DNA of 64,000 nt from JAMZMI01 sp049115715 (lineage in GTDB: Bacteria; Bacteroidota; Bacteroidia; Cytophagales; Cyclobacteriaceae), in the NCBI GenBank assembly GCA_049115715.1, contig JAGDZQ010000007.1, forward strand, positions 1-64,000, in the 5' to 3' direction. Positions 1-9,273 of this stretch are shown here, one piece after another; positions within the stretch are counted from its first letter, which is position 1, and each line of letters starts with the position of its first letter. The notes below the pieces were generated by a model, which was given only the letters and a program-made list of their open reading frames with translations, was not told the DNA's origin and ran no database searches. Position numbers and translations under genes: made by a program.

Positions 1-5
1 CCACA

Positions 6-39
6 GGTTTTACGCTTGATCCGGTTTTACGCTTGATCC
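6..39. repeat. 17-bp tandem repeat, two exact copies
   Basis: The unit ggttttacgcttgatcc occurs twice head to tail, at 6-22 and 23-39, with no mismatch. The array begins at the window edge, so more copies may lie outside. No reading frame crosses it. It could be the end of a short tandem array between genes; its function is unknown. Confidence 0.75.
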
Positions 40-83
40 ATTTTTAGCACGTTCCCGAATTTCAAAAAAACACGCAAAAGTAC

Positions 84-116
84 ATAAAAAAAGGCAGTCA
101 CTTTACGTAACTGCCT
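84..116 (-). terminator. Rho-independent terminator after tRNA-Thr
   Basis: The 7-bp inverted repeat aggcagt (92-98) and actgcct (110-116) is followed on the minus strand by a run of T (85-91 on the plus strand reads as A). It lies just downstream of the minus-strand tRNA gene, which suits a terminator for that transcript. Confidence 0.75.
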
Positions 117-126
117 GATTTTGAAG

Positions 127-199
<73 letters not shown>

Positions 200-299
200 C
201 TGATTTACTGCGTCGCAGTGAAATCTATATTGCTTTCTTTGAAAGCGAGTGCAAATGTAAAATTTCAAACGGCTATTCCAAACGCGATTTGAAAAAAGT

Positions 300-2618
300 T
301 TACATTTTTCTAAAAACTTTTAGTTGCCTCCTTAATTCTTGAATTTCGATTTCCGCTTTTCCTATTTTTTCGAGCAATTCTTCTTTGAGTTTATCAGCAT
401 TTTTAGATGCTGCAAAGAAGTCCATATTCGTCTTGTAGGTAGATATTTCGTTTTCTAGTTCTCCAATCTTTCTTTTAATGGCACCTTCTTTTCTATTAAG
501 CTTTTGAGCACCATGAGGACTATTCTTGAGCTTATTGACTTGAACCTTTATTTCAATCTCAGATCGTTGAGAACTGGTCAATTCTTCAAAGCCAAGTAAT
601 CTTTCTATAACCGCATCGAATCTCTTGTGTATGGCGTCTATAGACTCTTTGGGAACAAAACCTACTTCCGAATACTGATCAAGCAAACCAAAGACTTCAT
701 CCAAAGCTATGTCATCAGAATTGAGATAAGCCTCAAGCATCGAACAAATGGATTCTTTCTTTGTAAGGTTTTCTAAGTACTCAGCTCCCTGCCCCGAACT
801 GTCTGAGCGCTTTCTCTCGAAAAAGGTATCACAAGCAGCTTTGAATTTCTGATAAACATCATTTCTATGTTTCTCAGGCACAGGCCCTATCTCTCTCCAC
901 TGCTGCTGCAGTTTCTTTAATTCTCCAGCGGTTTTATCCCACTCAGTACTCTCTTTGAATACCTCTGCCTTTTTAAGTAATTCAAGTTTCAATTCAAGGT
1001 TTCCTTGCCTTTCAGATTCCAGCTTTTTGAAAAAGTTGTTTTTGTTGGCAAAGAATTTCTTAAAGTTAGACCAAAAGTGCTTGTTCACTTCCTTGGCTTG
1101 TTCCTTAGGCAAACCGCCAGAAGATTCCCATTTTTTCTGCAACTCTTGTAGCTGCTTAGTCTTTTTATTCCAGTCGCTTATTTTATCAGAATCAAAATTG
1201 GCAAAAGTGGCTACTTCATCACCAAGAGCCAATTTGACCGCAACGTTCTCGCTAAGCTTAGACTTCAGCTCCTCGTAAAACTCTTTTCTTTTAGAATAAA
1301 TCTTATCTGAAGCTGCTTTAAACCTATCCCACAATGCATCTTGCTCTTCTTTGGGAACTGGACCTATGTGCTTAAATTCTTCATGAAAATCGTTGAGCTG
1401 ATTGATCGCACTTTTTATATTTTCCAAAGAATCTAAAGCCTCTACTTTCACGCAAAGAGCCAACTTAGCTTCCAGGTTCTTCTTCCTATCCAACTCTTTC
1501 AGCTCGAAGTATATGCTTCTATTATCGTAGAAACGATCCAATAGTGCATTATAGTTAGCCCAGAGTGTTTTTGCATGCTGACCAGGAACCTGCCCTATCG
1601 TCTTCCATTCTGACTGGAGTGCCTTCATTTCATTCATAGAAGCATTGGTCTCCTCTCCGTCCACGAGTATCCTTATACTATCAAGAAGCTCATTTTTCCT
1701 TTTTAGATTGGCATCTTTATCCTTTGTCAGCTGAGAGAAAAATTTCTGCTTTTTATCTCTCAATGTATTGTAGAGCAAAAAGAAGTTGGCGTCTACTTCG
1801 TCACCTTTGAATTGGAAGTCCGCAGCATCTGCTCCCTCCTGACTCAGGTACTCTTCTTTGGCCTTTTCTTTTTCAGTATTGTATAGTTTATCAAAGTGTG
1901 GCTTAATGTCTTTTAGAGCTTGATCAAGCAACCTCATATCATCGGTAGAGGAAAATTCTTTCAAAGCAGAGTAGACTCCTTCTTTATCTGCTCCTGTAAG
2001 ATCCAGATTCTCCAACGCCTCTCTTTGCTTATCTGTTTCGCTAGTTTCGTCAGTTGAAGATTCACTTCCGGCTTCAGCAGAGTCTTTTTCTTGAGACACT
2101 TCAGCCTTACCCTCGACTACTTCTTTGTTATCTTCAGCCACACCCTCCTGATCTGAAGCTATTTGTTCAGCTTGCTCAGATGGCACTTCCTCATTATCAT
2201 TACTTAATTCAGATTTATCTCTGGCCGACTCATGTATCTCAGCAGCATTATTCTCAGGAGATAACTCAGGTTTATCTTCAGACGCTTCTTTGCTTTCCTC
2301 AATGACTTCCCGTTGATCCGAAATTACTTCTTCAGCTTGTTGAGATATCACCGTTCCTTGTTCGCGAGGTAATTCAGGTATCTCTTGTACCGCCCCCTGA
2401 GTCACAGCAGATCCATTCTCTTGGGATATCTCAACTTTATCCTCGACGACTTCTTTGCTCTCTTCAACGACTTCCGTTTGGTCTGAAGCTACTTCTTCGA
2501 CTTGCTCAGATGTTACATCCTCTTTCTCACTTGTTAATTCAGGTGTTTCCTGAACTGATTCCTGATTTTCAACACTTTTGCTGCCTAAATCAGTAAAATT
2601 TTCATCCTTTTCCTCCAT
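300..2618 (-). CDS. DUF349 domain protein with repeated acidic N-terminus
   Basis: This 772-residue protein has two parts. Residues 1 to about 190 are very acidic and made of three imperfect 55-residue tandem repeats; the ASDQ/ISDQ marker falls at 44, 99 and 154. From about residue 220 come at least four DUF349 units, each with a pattern like LQxxWKxIGxVPxxxxxxLWxxFxxxxDxFYxxR. A coiled-coil tail follows from about 650. There is no signal peptide, so it should be cytoplasmic. DUF349 proteins are mostly helical; their exact role in Bacteroidota is not settled. It follows yqgE by 39 bases, and a possible -7 box (TAGCTTTG, 2646-2653 on the minus strand) sits in the gap, so it may be read both from the miaE-yqgE operon and on its own. 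Confidence 0.85.
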   Translation of the reverse strand: MEEKDENFTDLGSKSVENQESVQETPELTSEKEDVTSEQVEEVASDQTEVVEESKEVVEDKVEISQENGSAVTQGAVQEIPELPREQGTVISQQAEEVISDQREVIEESKEASEDKPELSPENNAAEIHESARDKSELSNDNEEVPSEQAEQIASDQEGVAEDNKEVVEGKAEVSQEKDSAEAGSESSTDETSETDKQREALENLDLTGADKEGVYSALKEFSSTDDMRLLDQALKDIKPHFDKLYNTEKEKAKEEYLSQEGADAADFQFKGDEVDANFFLLYNTLRDKKQKFFSQLTKDKDANLKRKNELLDSIRILVDGEETNASMNEMKALQSEWKTIGQVPGQHAKTLWANYNALLDRFYDNRSIYFELKELDRKKNLEAKLALCVKVEALDSLENIKSAINQLNDFHEEFKHIGPVPKEEQDALWDRFKAASDKIYSKRKEFYEELKSKLSENVAVKLALGDEVATFANFDSDKISDWNKKTKQLQELQKKWESSGGLPKEQAKEVNKHFWSNFKKFFANKNNFFKKLESERQGNLELKLELLKKAEVFKESTEWDKTAGELKKLQQQWREIGPVPEKHRNDVYQKFKAACDTFFERKRSDSSGQGAEYLENLTKKESICSMLEAYLNSDDIALDEVFGLLDQYSEVGFVPKESIDAIHKRFDAVIERLLGFEELTSSQRSEIEIKVQVNKLKNSPHGAQKLNRKEGAIKRKIGELENEISTYKTNMDFFAASKNADKLKEELLEKIGKAEIEIQELRRQLKVFRKM

Positions 2619-2657
2619 GCTTGGATAATCTATTCAATTGTTATTCAAAGCTAATCA

Positions 2658-3233
2658 TTAATTTAATCTGGGGTCTTCTGGGTAATTCGAAATAACTCGA
2701 AATTTTCCTCCCATTGTTTTAAGTATTTTTTTCCATAAATCAGAAGCGTTCGTATCAAATACCATTTCCTGAGACACGTTTTTACAAACAATCCAGGATT
2801 TCGCTTTGACCTCATCATTAAGTTGATCCACCGACCAGCCAGAGTATCCGACAAAGAACTTAACATCCTTAGGGTCAATCAGTTTATTTTCTATCCCTGA
2901 AATTAACCCCTCAAAATCTATTCCCCAGTGGATCCCATCCGAAATTTCCTTGTTCACCTCCAGCTTCAAATTGCTGTTATGCAAGAAGTGCAAAGTATCT
3001 TGTTGAACTGGCCCTCCAACATAAACCTCAGAATCAAAACCAGAAACTCCTATCAAATCTTCAAGACTATTTTCCGATTTTCTATTCAAAACAAATCCAA
3101 ACGATCCGTTTTCATCATGTTCGCATAGATAAATCACCGTTCGTTCAAAATTTGGATCAGGCAAATAGGGCTCAGAAATAAGTAAATCTCCCCTTTCAGG
3201 TACAATCAGCTCATCATTCGCAAAATAGTCCAT
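2658..3233 (-). CDS. YqgE/AlgH family protein
   Basis: At 191 residues it has the usual length of the YqgE/AlgH family (UPF0301). It opens the core with a typical G-DLLISEPYLPDPNF stretch, then VIYLCEHDENGSFGFVLNR and the conserved VYVGGPVQ segment near residue 72. A GYSGWSVDQL motif lies near 130. The family is widespread and its biochemical role is uncertain; no signal peptide is seen. The start codon overlaps the stop of the miaE gene by one base (TAATG), so the two are translationally coupled. Confidence 0.9.
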   Translation of the reverse strand: MDYFANDELIVPERGDLLISEPYLPDPNFERTVIYLCEHDENGSFGFVLNRKSENSLEDLIGVSGFDSEVYVGGPVQQDTLHFLHNSNLKLEVNKEISDGIHWGIDFEGLISGIENKLIDPKDVKFFVGYSGWSVDQLNDEVKAKSWIVCKNVSQEMVFDTNASDLWKKILKTMGGKFRVISNYPEDPRLN

Positions 3234-3817
3234 TAATGCAATGCTGGTTTTAGTGGTAAATTTCTCAACACCTCGGCCTCCTCAAGTTTCATTTCCTCCA
3301 ATCTTTCATAGACACTCTGTTCATCGAAATAGTTTAAAGCCATTCGAATGAACACCTCTCCATGTTTTGCTTCGGATGCCCATAACTGTTGATAGAATTT
3401 TTTAAGATCAGGTTCTTCCAACGCCTCGTATACCATTCTAAATCGCTCAGCTCCCCTTGTCTCAACTATTGAGGCTAAGAGCAGACGATCCATAAAACGC
3501 TCCTCTCTCCCACTTCGACACTTATCAACCAATTGCTTAACATATATATCTTGAGAAATTTCGTGAGTTAGCTGGATTCCTCGCTTAGCCATCAACTCAT
3601 ATACTTGCTGGAAGTGTTCTAACTCCTCCACTCCTGTTGCAATTAATTCAGGAATAATCTCTAGCCTATCCGGGTACTTTGCCACAAAGCTCATGGCCAT
3701 TGCCGAGGCTTTGCGCTCACAATTGGCATGATCCTTTAAAAATTCATCAAAATTACTCATCACTGTATTCAGCCATTCCTGACTACTATCAATACTAAGG
3801 TCAATCCTCAACTTCAT
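3233..3817 (-). CDS. miaE: tRNA-(ms2io6A)-hydroxylase-like protein (MiaE family)
   Basis: MiaE is a non-haem diiron monooxygenase that hydroxylates the isopentenyl group of 2-methylthio-N6-isopentenyladenosine at tRNA position 37. This 194-residue protein shows the ferritin-like ligand pattern: E34, E65 with H68 (ELEH), E119 in ASIVET, and E149 with H152 (EAKH). The length matches the family. It is first in a minus-strand operon, with yqgE overlapping its stop by one base. A possible -7 box TATGTTTG lies at 3873-3880 on the minus strand, interleaved with the pdxH promoter facing the other way. Confidence 0.88.
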   Translation of the reverse strand: MKLRIDLSIDSSQEWLNTVMSNFDEFLKDHANCERKASAMAMSFVAKYPDRLEIIPELIATGVEELEHFQQVYELMAKRGIQLTHEISQDIYVKQLVDKCRSGREERFMDRLLLASIVETRGAERFRMVYEALEEPDLKKFYQQLWASEAKHGEVFIRMALNYFDEQSVYERLEEMKLEEAEVLRNLPLKPALH

Positions 3818-3833
3818 TTAACTGTTACTTTTA

Positions 3834-3862
3834 TTGCATCCACGGCGAGATAGCTATCTTTG
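3834..3862 (+). promoter_or_regulatory. Bacteroidota-type promoter of pdxH
   Basis: A TTG at 3834-3836 is followed after 18 bases by TATCTTTG at 3855-3862, matching the -33 TTG and -7 TAnnTTTG consensus for the Bacteroidota primary sigma factor. The pdxH start is about 46 bases downstream. Confidence 0.6.
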
Positions 3863-3908
3863 AACATAATAACAAACATAAGCATTATTCAACCTCATTT
3901 GCTGACTC

Positions 3909-4550
3909 ATGAAAACTGATGTTGCCAATTTGCGTCAGGAATACACTCAGGCCAAATTGGATTTAGAATCAACTAATCCATCCCCATTTTTACAATTCGA
4001 AAAATGGTTTCAGGAAGCACTCTCTTCTGAGCTTTTAGAGCCCAATGCCATGGTTCTATCAACCAGCAATTTAGAGCATCAAATCACACAAAGAACCGTG
4101 CTTTTGAAAGCTTATGACGAAAATGGATTTGTCTTTTACACTAATTATAAAAGCAAAAAGGCGACTCAAATAGAGGAGAATCCGCATGTGAGCATGCTGT
4201 TCCCCTGGTATGGCTTGGAACGCCAAGTATCCATCACAGGCATTGCTAAAAAGGTCTCTTCTCAGGAATCTCTTAAGTACTTTCTGAGTAGACCAAAGGG
4301 AAGCCAGCTTGGAGCGTGGGTATCTCATCAAAGTCGGGTAATAAGCTCAAGGAGTATATTGGAGTCCAAACTTGAGGAAATCAAATCCAAGTTTAAAAGT
4401 GGAGAAATCCCTCTGCCTGATTTCTGGGGAGGATATAGAATTATCCCAAAGACTATTGAGTTTTGGCAGGGGCGTGCAAATAGGCTTCATGACAGGCTAC
4501 TATACACTTCACATGAGGGCACCTGGAATATAGAGCGTCTATCTCCATGA
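3909..4550 (+). CDS. pdxH: Pyridoxamine 5'-phosphate oxidase
   Basis: PdxH uses FMN and oxygen to oxidise pyridoxine or pyridoxamine 5'-phosphate to pyridoxal 5'-phosphate, the last step of vitamin B6 supply. The 213-residue length is usual for the family. The flavin-binding split barrel is visible as TVLLKAYDENGFVFYTNYKSKKATQI near residues 60-85, then FPWYGLERQV. The C-terminal dimer and substrate segment is present as IEFWQGRANRLHDR. The last four bases overlap the start of the next gene (ATGA), so a two-gene operon with the glycosyltransferase is likely. Confidence 0.95.
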   Translation: MKTDVANLRQEYTQAKLDLESTNPSPFLQFEKWFQEALSSELLEPNAMVLSTSNLEHQITQRTVLLKAYDENGFVFYTNYKSKKATQIEENPHVSMLFPWYGLERQVSITGIAKKVSSQESLKYFLSRPKGSQLGAWVSHQSRVISSRSILESKLEEIKSKFKSGEIPLPDFWGGYRIIPKTIEFWQGRANRLHDRLLYTSHEGTWNIERLSP

Positions 4551-5767
4551 GCACCTATCTCGAACGATACGCCTGGCCAAGCAGAGAGTTTTCTGATTTT
4601 TCACCTCATCAATCTTTGGATTTAATTATTGTAATCCCCTGCTACAATGAAGGAGATATCGATAAAACCATTAGATCATTAGAGGTTTGTGAAAACACTG
4701 AAAACACACTAGTCATTGTAATCATTAATGAGTCTGAAGAGGAATATGAGGGTGTCTTAAATTCTAATCAAAGGACTTTCGATCTGCTAACGAATCAATC
4801 TTATAAAATCAACCTTCTTTTCAAAACCATAAAACTACCATGGAAGAAGGCAGGAGTAGGTTTAGCAAGAAAAGTAGGGATGGACGAGGCTGTCAAGATT
4901 TTTGAAGAGCTTGGTAAGGATGGAATTATTGTGTGCTTCGATGCTGACTGCACTTGCTCGGCAAACTATTTGGATGAGATAAGAAAATACTATGCGGACA
5001 CAAACAGCAATCTTGGGCTGATTCATTATGAGCATGATCTGACGGGGACAAATATTGATGCCATAATCAATTACGAATTGTTCTTAAGGTATTATGTAAA
5101 TGCCCTAAGGTGGTCCAATTTCCCTTTTGCTCTTCAAACCTTGGGTTCTTGCATCACAGTAAAGTCAAAGGCCTACCAAAAGCAAGGTGGAATGAATACC
5201 CGAAAAGCAGGTGAGGATTTCTACTTTATTCATAAGATGATCCCTCTAGGGAATATGGGAGAAATAAATAAGGCTTGCGTATATCCTTCAGATCGGGTTT
5301 CTAATCGTGTTCCATTTGGAACCGGACATGCGGTTCAAAAATACATTGATCAGGACACAGAGGATTACGACGTTTATAATCCACGTATATTTTCAGAGCT
5401 TAGACACCTACTCTCAACGGTTGAGTACTTGTACGAATCGAAAGATCCTTATTTGATGGGGTATTCGCCTGCTTCGCTACATTTCTTAAAAGAAAATGAT
5501 TTTGAAAAGGCTTTTTTGAAAATGAAGGATCAATCTCCTACACTTAAAATATTCACTGCACGATTCTACGCTTGGTTTGATGCTTTCAGAGTCTTAAAGT
5601 ATGTTCATTTTGCGCGAGACACTTACTACCCAAATATTGATATTGTTGATGCAATAGGTTGGCTCAATCACAATTATATGAAAATCAAAAAGCTAGATGG
5701 AACCAAGGAAAACAAATTACTCGCAATACGAGAGTTCGATAAATCTGCAGAATTCTATATCAAGTGA
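4547..5767 (+). CDS. Family 2 glycosyltransferase
   Basis: This 406-residue GT-A type protein begins its Rossmann-like core with LIIVIPCYNEGDI near residue 27. A DXD-type metal-binding motif, FDADC, lies at about 131-135. A GEDFYFIHKM segment near 223 suits the acceptor or catalytic region. No clear membrane span is visible, so it is probably soluble or peripheral. It overlaps pdxH by four bases. The sugar and acceptor cannot be told from sequence. Its 3' end overlaps the stop of the convergent bshB1 gene by 13 bases. Confidence 0.8.
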   Translation: MSTYLERYAWPSREFSDFSPHQSLDLIIVIPCYNEGDIDKTIRSLEVCENTENTLVIVIINESEEEYEGVLNSNQRTFDLLTNQSYKINLLFKTIKLPWKKAGVGLARKVGMDEAVKIFEELGKDGIIVCFDADCTCSANYLDEIRKYYADTNSNLGLIHYEHDLTGTNIDAIINYELFLRYYVNALRWSNFPFALQTLGSCITVKSKAYQKQGGMNTRKAGEDFYFIHKMIPLGNMGEINKACVYPSDRVSNRVPFGTGHAVQKYIDQDTEDYDVYNPRIFSELRHLLSTVEYLYESKDPYLMGYSPASLHFLKENDFEKAFLKMKDQSPTLKIFTARFYAWFDAFRVLKYVHFARDTYYPNIDIVDAIGWLNHNYMKIKKLDGTKENKLLAIREFDKSAEFYIK

Positions 5768-6474
5768 GAAAGGCTCTTGACTCCCAAAAATTGGCTATAG
5801 TTAAACCCTTCAGCATAGTCAACTTGTATTCTATGACCATATTCCTTAGCTCTGGCATCTATCATCTCTAAGAATCCCGGCTTGGAAATATAAGTCTCAG
5901 GTTCTTGGCTATTTGGATCGAAAAACTGCGTTTTAAAAGCTCTAATGGCTTCCGTTTTGATTTTCTGAGCTGAAGTAATATCCACATAAAAATCTGGCTC
6001 AAGAGACACACTTTGAATGGCATGAAGAAGTTTCCCTGCTCTCCAGGCTTGTTGCTCATTACCTTCATCATCTGTAGTAACAATCTTCTTAAGACCACTC
6101 TTAAAAGATGCTTCCTCTACTAGCTGTGCCGCTCTAACATGATCTGGGTGACGATCATACTTCGCATTTGTAATAATTATGTCAGGTTGATACTTTCTAA
6201 TTTTCTGAATCAGTTTTAATTGATGCTCATCATCATTCTTGAAAAAAGCATCCGCGAACCCCATGTTTTCTCGTACCGAAAGTTTCATGATTTCACCGGC
6301 GCGAGCAGCCTCTTCCAACCGCTCAGCTGCAGATCCTCTAGTTCCCATTTCTCCCTGAGTAAGGTCTATGATTCCGGTAGTCTGTCCTTGTTGCTGATGA
6401 ACGATAAGCGTTCCTGCACAGCAAAGCTCAACATCATCTGGATGAGCAACGATGGCTAGTATATTGATTTTCAT
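5755..6474 (-). CDS. bshB1: Bacillithiol biosynthesis deacetylase BshB1
   Basis: BshB1 removes the acetyl group from GlcNAc-malate in bacillithiol synthesis. The zinc-binding AHPDDVE motif is at residues 11-17 and the later HPDH motif is clear (YDRHPDHVRAAQL). The DLTQGEMGTRGS segment is typical of this PIG-L/LmbE family. I start at 6474 (MKINILAIVAHPDD). An ATG seven codons upstream at 6495 lies inside the terminator hairpin of the pdhC transcript, so it is unlikely to be used. The product is then 239 residues, the normal length. The end overlaps the convergent glycosyltransferase gene. Confidence 0.92.
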   Translation of the reverse strand: MKINILAIVAHPDDVELCCAGTLIVHQQQGQTTGIIDLTQGEMGTRGSAAERLEEAARAGEIMKLSVRENMGFADAFFKNDDEHQLKLIQKIRKYQPDIIITNAKYDRHPDHVRAAQLVEEASFKSGLKKIVTTDDEGNEQQAWRAGKLLHAIQSVSLEPDFYVDITSAQKIKTEAIRAFKTQFFDPNSQEPETYISKPGFLEMIDARAKEYGHRIQVDYAEGFNYSQFLGVKSLSHLI

Positions 6475-6476
6475 AT

Positions 6477-6510
6477 AAAAAAAATGTCCCGCCAAAGTAA
6501 CGGGACATTT
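6477..6510 (-). terminator. Terminator between pdhC and bshB1
   Basis: The inverted repeat aaatgtcccg (6482-6491) and cgggacattt (6501-6510) is followed on the minus strand by a T run (A run at 6477-6485 on plus). It starts about 19 bases past the pdhC stop and ends just before the bshB1 start, so it should close pdhC transcripts. Confidence 0.85.
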
Positions 6511-6528
6511 ATTGAATTGTTCGACTTC

Positions 6529-8148
6529 TTAAATAAGAATCCGTACTGGATCCTCGATAAATCCTTTCAATGTCTGCAGGAATGCAGAACCGACAGCACC
6601 ATCGACAGTTCTATGATCACAGGTTAGCGTTATTTTCATAATATTTCCAGGAACGATTTCTCCGTTCTTCACCACCGGTGTTTGTTTGATTGCGCCAACT
6701 GCCAAAATACAAGATTCTGGTGCATTGATAATTGACGTGAATTCTTCGATACCAAACATCCCCAGATTTGAAACAGTAAAGGTGTTACCCTGCATTTCTT
6801 CAGGCTTGATTTTCTTAGCTTTCGCTCTTGCTCCAAAATCCTTTACCTCAGCAGATATCTGCGCAAGCGTCTTATTATCTGCAAACTTCACAATAGGCAC
6901 AAGCAAGCCTTCAGCTACGGCCATCGCCACTCCGATACTGATGTGATGATTGTGTCTGATACTGTTAGTATCAGATACCCAAGAGGTATTAACTTCTGGG
7001 TGTTTTCGTAGTGCTGCGGCTACAGCTTTGATGATAATATCGTTGAAAGAAATTTTGACTGGAGATAACTCATTAATGCTTTTTCTAGCCTCAATGGTTT
7101 TATCCATATCAATCTCCATCGTAAGATAGAAATGAGGAGCACCAAACTGACTAGCATTGAGTGATTTGGTGATGGCCTTTCTCATTTGAGTAGCGGGCAC
7201 ATCTTCAAAGCTTTCCTCACCAACGACAGAAGCAGGTATATAAGCTGGAGTATCTGAAGTAGCAGAAGCACTTGCAGCTGCAGGTTTGAACGACTCTACA
7301 TCTTTCTTAATTATTCTTCCACCTTCGCCCGACCCTGAAATTGTCGAGATATCAATTCCCTTATCTTCAGCCAACTTTTTAGCCAAGGGTGAAGCTTTTA
7401 CTCTTCCATTAGATGACACAGCGGTCGCAACTGGTGCAGCTGAAGCCACAGATTCATCTTCTTTGGCAGGAACGGCAGGTGTCTCAGCTACAGGTTCTGA
7501 AGCATTTGAAGCTTGGGCCTTTAGCAAAGTTTCCCAATCTGCACCTTTCTCTCCAACAACAGCAATGGGGCCATCTATAGCCACCGCTCCCCCAGCAGGT
7601 ACAGCAATATGAAGAAGAACTCCATCCTCATAAGCTTCCAGTTCCATTGTTGCTTTATCAGTCTCTACTTCGGCAATGATATCTCCTGAAGCAATTGTAT
7701 CTCCTTCGCTTTTTAACCATGAAGCAATTACTCCCTCTTGCATGGTATCACTCATCTTCGGCATAGAGATCACCGAAGCATTGATATTGGACGTATCTAT
7801 TGATTCCGAAGGTTCACTCTTTTCCTCTTTAACGTCAGATACTGCAGCGTCTGCACTTTCTGCAGAGGCTCCTCCTTCTATTTCTTTCAAAAGGTTTGAA
7901 ATATCTTCGCCTTTTTCACCAATAATAGCAATCACGCCATCAACTGCAACTGCATCTTTTTCTTTTACACCTATGTGAAGAAGCACTCCATCATTATATG
8001 ATTCCAGCTCCATAGTGGCTTTATCAGTCTCCACTTCTGCAAGGATATCTCCTGAACTTATCTCGTCTCCTTCTTTTTTTATCCATGATGCAATGACCCC
8101 TTCTTCCATGGTATCACTCATCTTTGGCATTCTTATTACTTCGGCCAT
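6529..8148 (-). CDS. pdhC: Pyruvate dehydrogenase E2 (dihydrolipoamide acetyltransferase)
   Basis: This is the acetyl-transferring core of a 2-oxoacid dehydrogenase complex, most likely pyruvate dehydrogenase. Two lipoyl domains come first; the lysines that carry lipoate are K43 and K165 in the repeated motif VETDKATMELE. An Ala/Pro/Glu-rich linker leads to the E1/E3-binding domain (VKASPLAKKLAEDKGID, about 250-290), then the catalytic domain, which ends with the DHRTVDGA motif near 515. At 539 residues it is a normal two-lipoyl E2. The E1 and E3 genes are not in the window. It has its own promoter and terminator, so it is probably monocistronic. Confidence 0.95.
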   Translation of the reverse strand: MAEVIRMPKMSDTMEEGVIASWIKKEGDEISSGDILAEVETDKATMELESYNDGVLLHIGVKEKDAVAVDGVIAIIGEKGEDISNLLKEIEGGASAESADAAVSDVKEEKSEPSESIDTSNINASVISMPKMSDTMQEGVIASWLKSEGDTIASGDIIAEVETDKATMELEAYEDGVLLHIAVPAGGAVAIDGPIAVVGEKGADWETLLKAQASNASEPVAETPAVPAKEDESVASAAPVATAVSSNGRVKASPLAKKLAEDKGIDISTISGSGEGGRIIKKDVESFKPAAASASATSDTPAYIPASVVGEESFEDVPATQMRKAITKSLNASQFGAPHFYLTMEIDMDKTIEARKSINELSPVKISFNDIIIKAVAAALRKHPEVNTSWVSDTNSIRHNHHISIGVAMAVAEGLLVPIVKFADNKTLAQISAEVKDFGARAKAKKIKPEEMQGNTFTVSNLGMFGIEEFTSIINAPESCILAVGAIKQTPVVKNGEIVPGNIMKITLTCDHRTVDGAVGSAFLQTLKGFIEDPVRILI

Positions 8149-8177
8149 TAATCAAATATTAAGATTGAATTCAAAAT

Positions 8178-8207
8178 CAAAGTTAATCCATGTCGTTTTT
8201 TTACCAA
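8178..8207 (-). promoter_or_regulatory. Promoter of pdhC
   Basis: On the minus strand TTG (8205-8207) is followed after exactly 19 bases by TAACTTTG (8178-8185), an exact match to the Bacteroidota -33/-7 pattern. The pdhC start lies 29 bases further on. Confidence 0.7.
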
Positions 8208-8286
8208 CATATCTGTTTCTTTTAATTAGGAATATTACAATCAAAACGACAACTTTTGTTCCATCAAAACAATAATTCACTCCAAA

Positions 8287-9231
8287 TTGACTCCTTCATA
8301 CAAAAGACCCTCCTTTTTATTCAACGGTCACATCGAAACAATTTACCCTGCTCTGGTCAGGAAAGTAAGTGAGGTTCCCCACATCTTGAGAGAAAGAATT
8401 TCAACTTCGGATGGAGATTTTCTGGATTTAGACTGGATGAAAGCAGGAAGTGAAAAATTGCTCATTCTTCAGCATGGTCTTGAGGGAAGCTCTACAAGAG
8501 CTTATATGCTTGGAATGGCGAAGCTATTTCACAATAATGGTTATGACGTTTGTGCATGGAATTTCAGAGGATGCAGTGGAGAGCCAAACCTAAAGCCTAT
8601 ATTTTATCACAGTGGAGCTACCTATGACTTAGACACTGTTGTACAAAGAGCTGCCCAAGCCTATGAAGATATAACATTAATAGGGTTCAGTCTTGGCGGA
8701 AATCTGACTTTGAAATATCTGGGAGAACAGGCTAGAAACGAAAAGATAAAACGTGCTATCGTTATTTCAACTCCTCTCGATCTTAGCTCAAGTGCTAGCA
8801 ATCTGGATACACCAAAGTGTTTCTTATACAGAAAACGTTTTTTAAAAAACTTGATTAATAAAGTCAAAACAAAGGATTCTATTTTACCGGGAACCATGCC
8901 CTTAAAGAATCTAAGCTTGGTAAAAGATATCACTTCTTTTGATGAGTACTTCACAGCCCCACTTCATGGATTTGATGGAGCTGAGGATTATTATAAAAAG
9001 AATAGTTCAAAGAGTTTTCTAGAGGGGATCAAAACACCAACTCTAATTCTCAATGCCTTAAATGATCCACTTCTGACTAGCGAAACGCTAAATCCAAACC
9101 TTGCAAACTCAAGTAAATATGTCAAATATGAAATCACTCCTCAAGGTGGACATGTTGGTTATGCTGAATTTTCAAAGGATGGTCACTATTGGTCAGAGAG
9201 GCGAGCCTTGGATTTCTGCGAAAGCCACTAG
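8287..9231 (+). CDS. YheT-type alpha/beta hydrolase
   Basis: This 314-residue protein belongs to the YheT/ABHD1-3 group of alpha/beta hydrolases. It opens with the family's FLFNGHIETIYPAL segment. The likely catalytic triad is S135 in GFSLGG, D260 in LNALNDPLL and H289 in GGHVGY. No signal peptide is seen. The frame opens with TTG at 8287; no in-frame ATG comes before the core, so this start is inferred from the conserved N-terminus. The natural substrate is unknown; related proteins act on lipid esters. Confidence 0.85.
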   Translation: MTPSYKRPSFLFNGHIETIYPALVRKVSEVPHILRERISTSDGDFLDLDWMKAGSEKLLILQHGLEGSSTRAYMLGMAKLFHNNGYDVCAWNFRGCSGEPNLKPIFYHSGATYDLDTVVQRAAQAYEDITLIGFSLGGNLTLKYLGEQARNEKIKRAIVISTPLDLSSSASNLDTPKCFLYRKRFLKNLINKVKTKDSILPGTMPLKNLSLVKDITSFDEYFTAPLHGFDGAEDYYKKNSSKSFLEGIKTPTLILNALNDPLLTSETLNPNLANSSKYVKYEITPQGGHVGYAEFSKDGHYWSERRALDFCESH

Positions 9232-9273
9232 ATTGTTTCATTTGAACTGAGCAAGGTGTAACTTTCAGCTTAT

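Noticed and set aside
6475..6495. Upstream ATG extending BshB1 by seven residues
   Set aside because: It lies within the pdhC terminator hairpin, and the extension is not part of the family's N-terminus.
7286..7978. Plus-strand frames of about 100 residues opposite pdhC
   Set aside because: Shadows produced by the repeated lipoyl and Ala-rich linker codons of pdhC.
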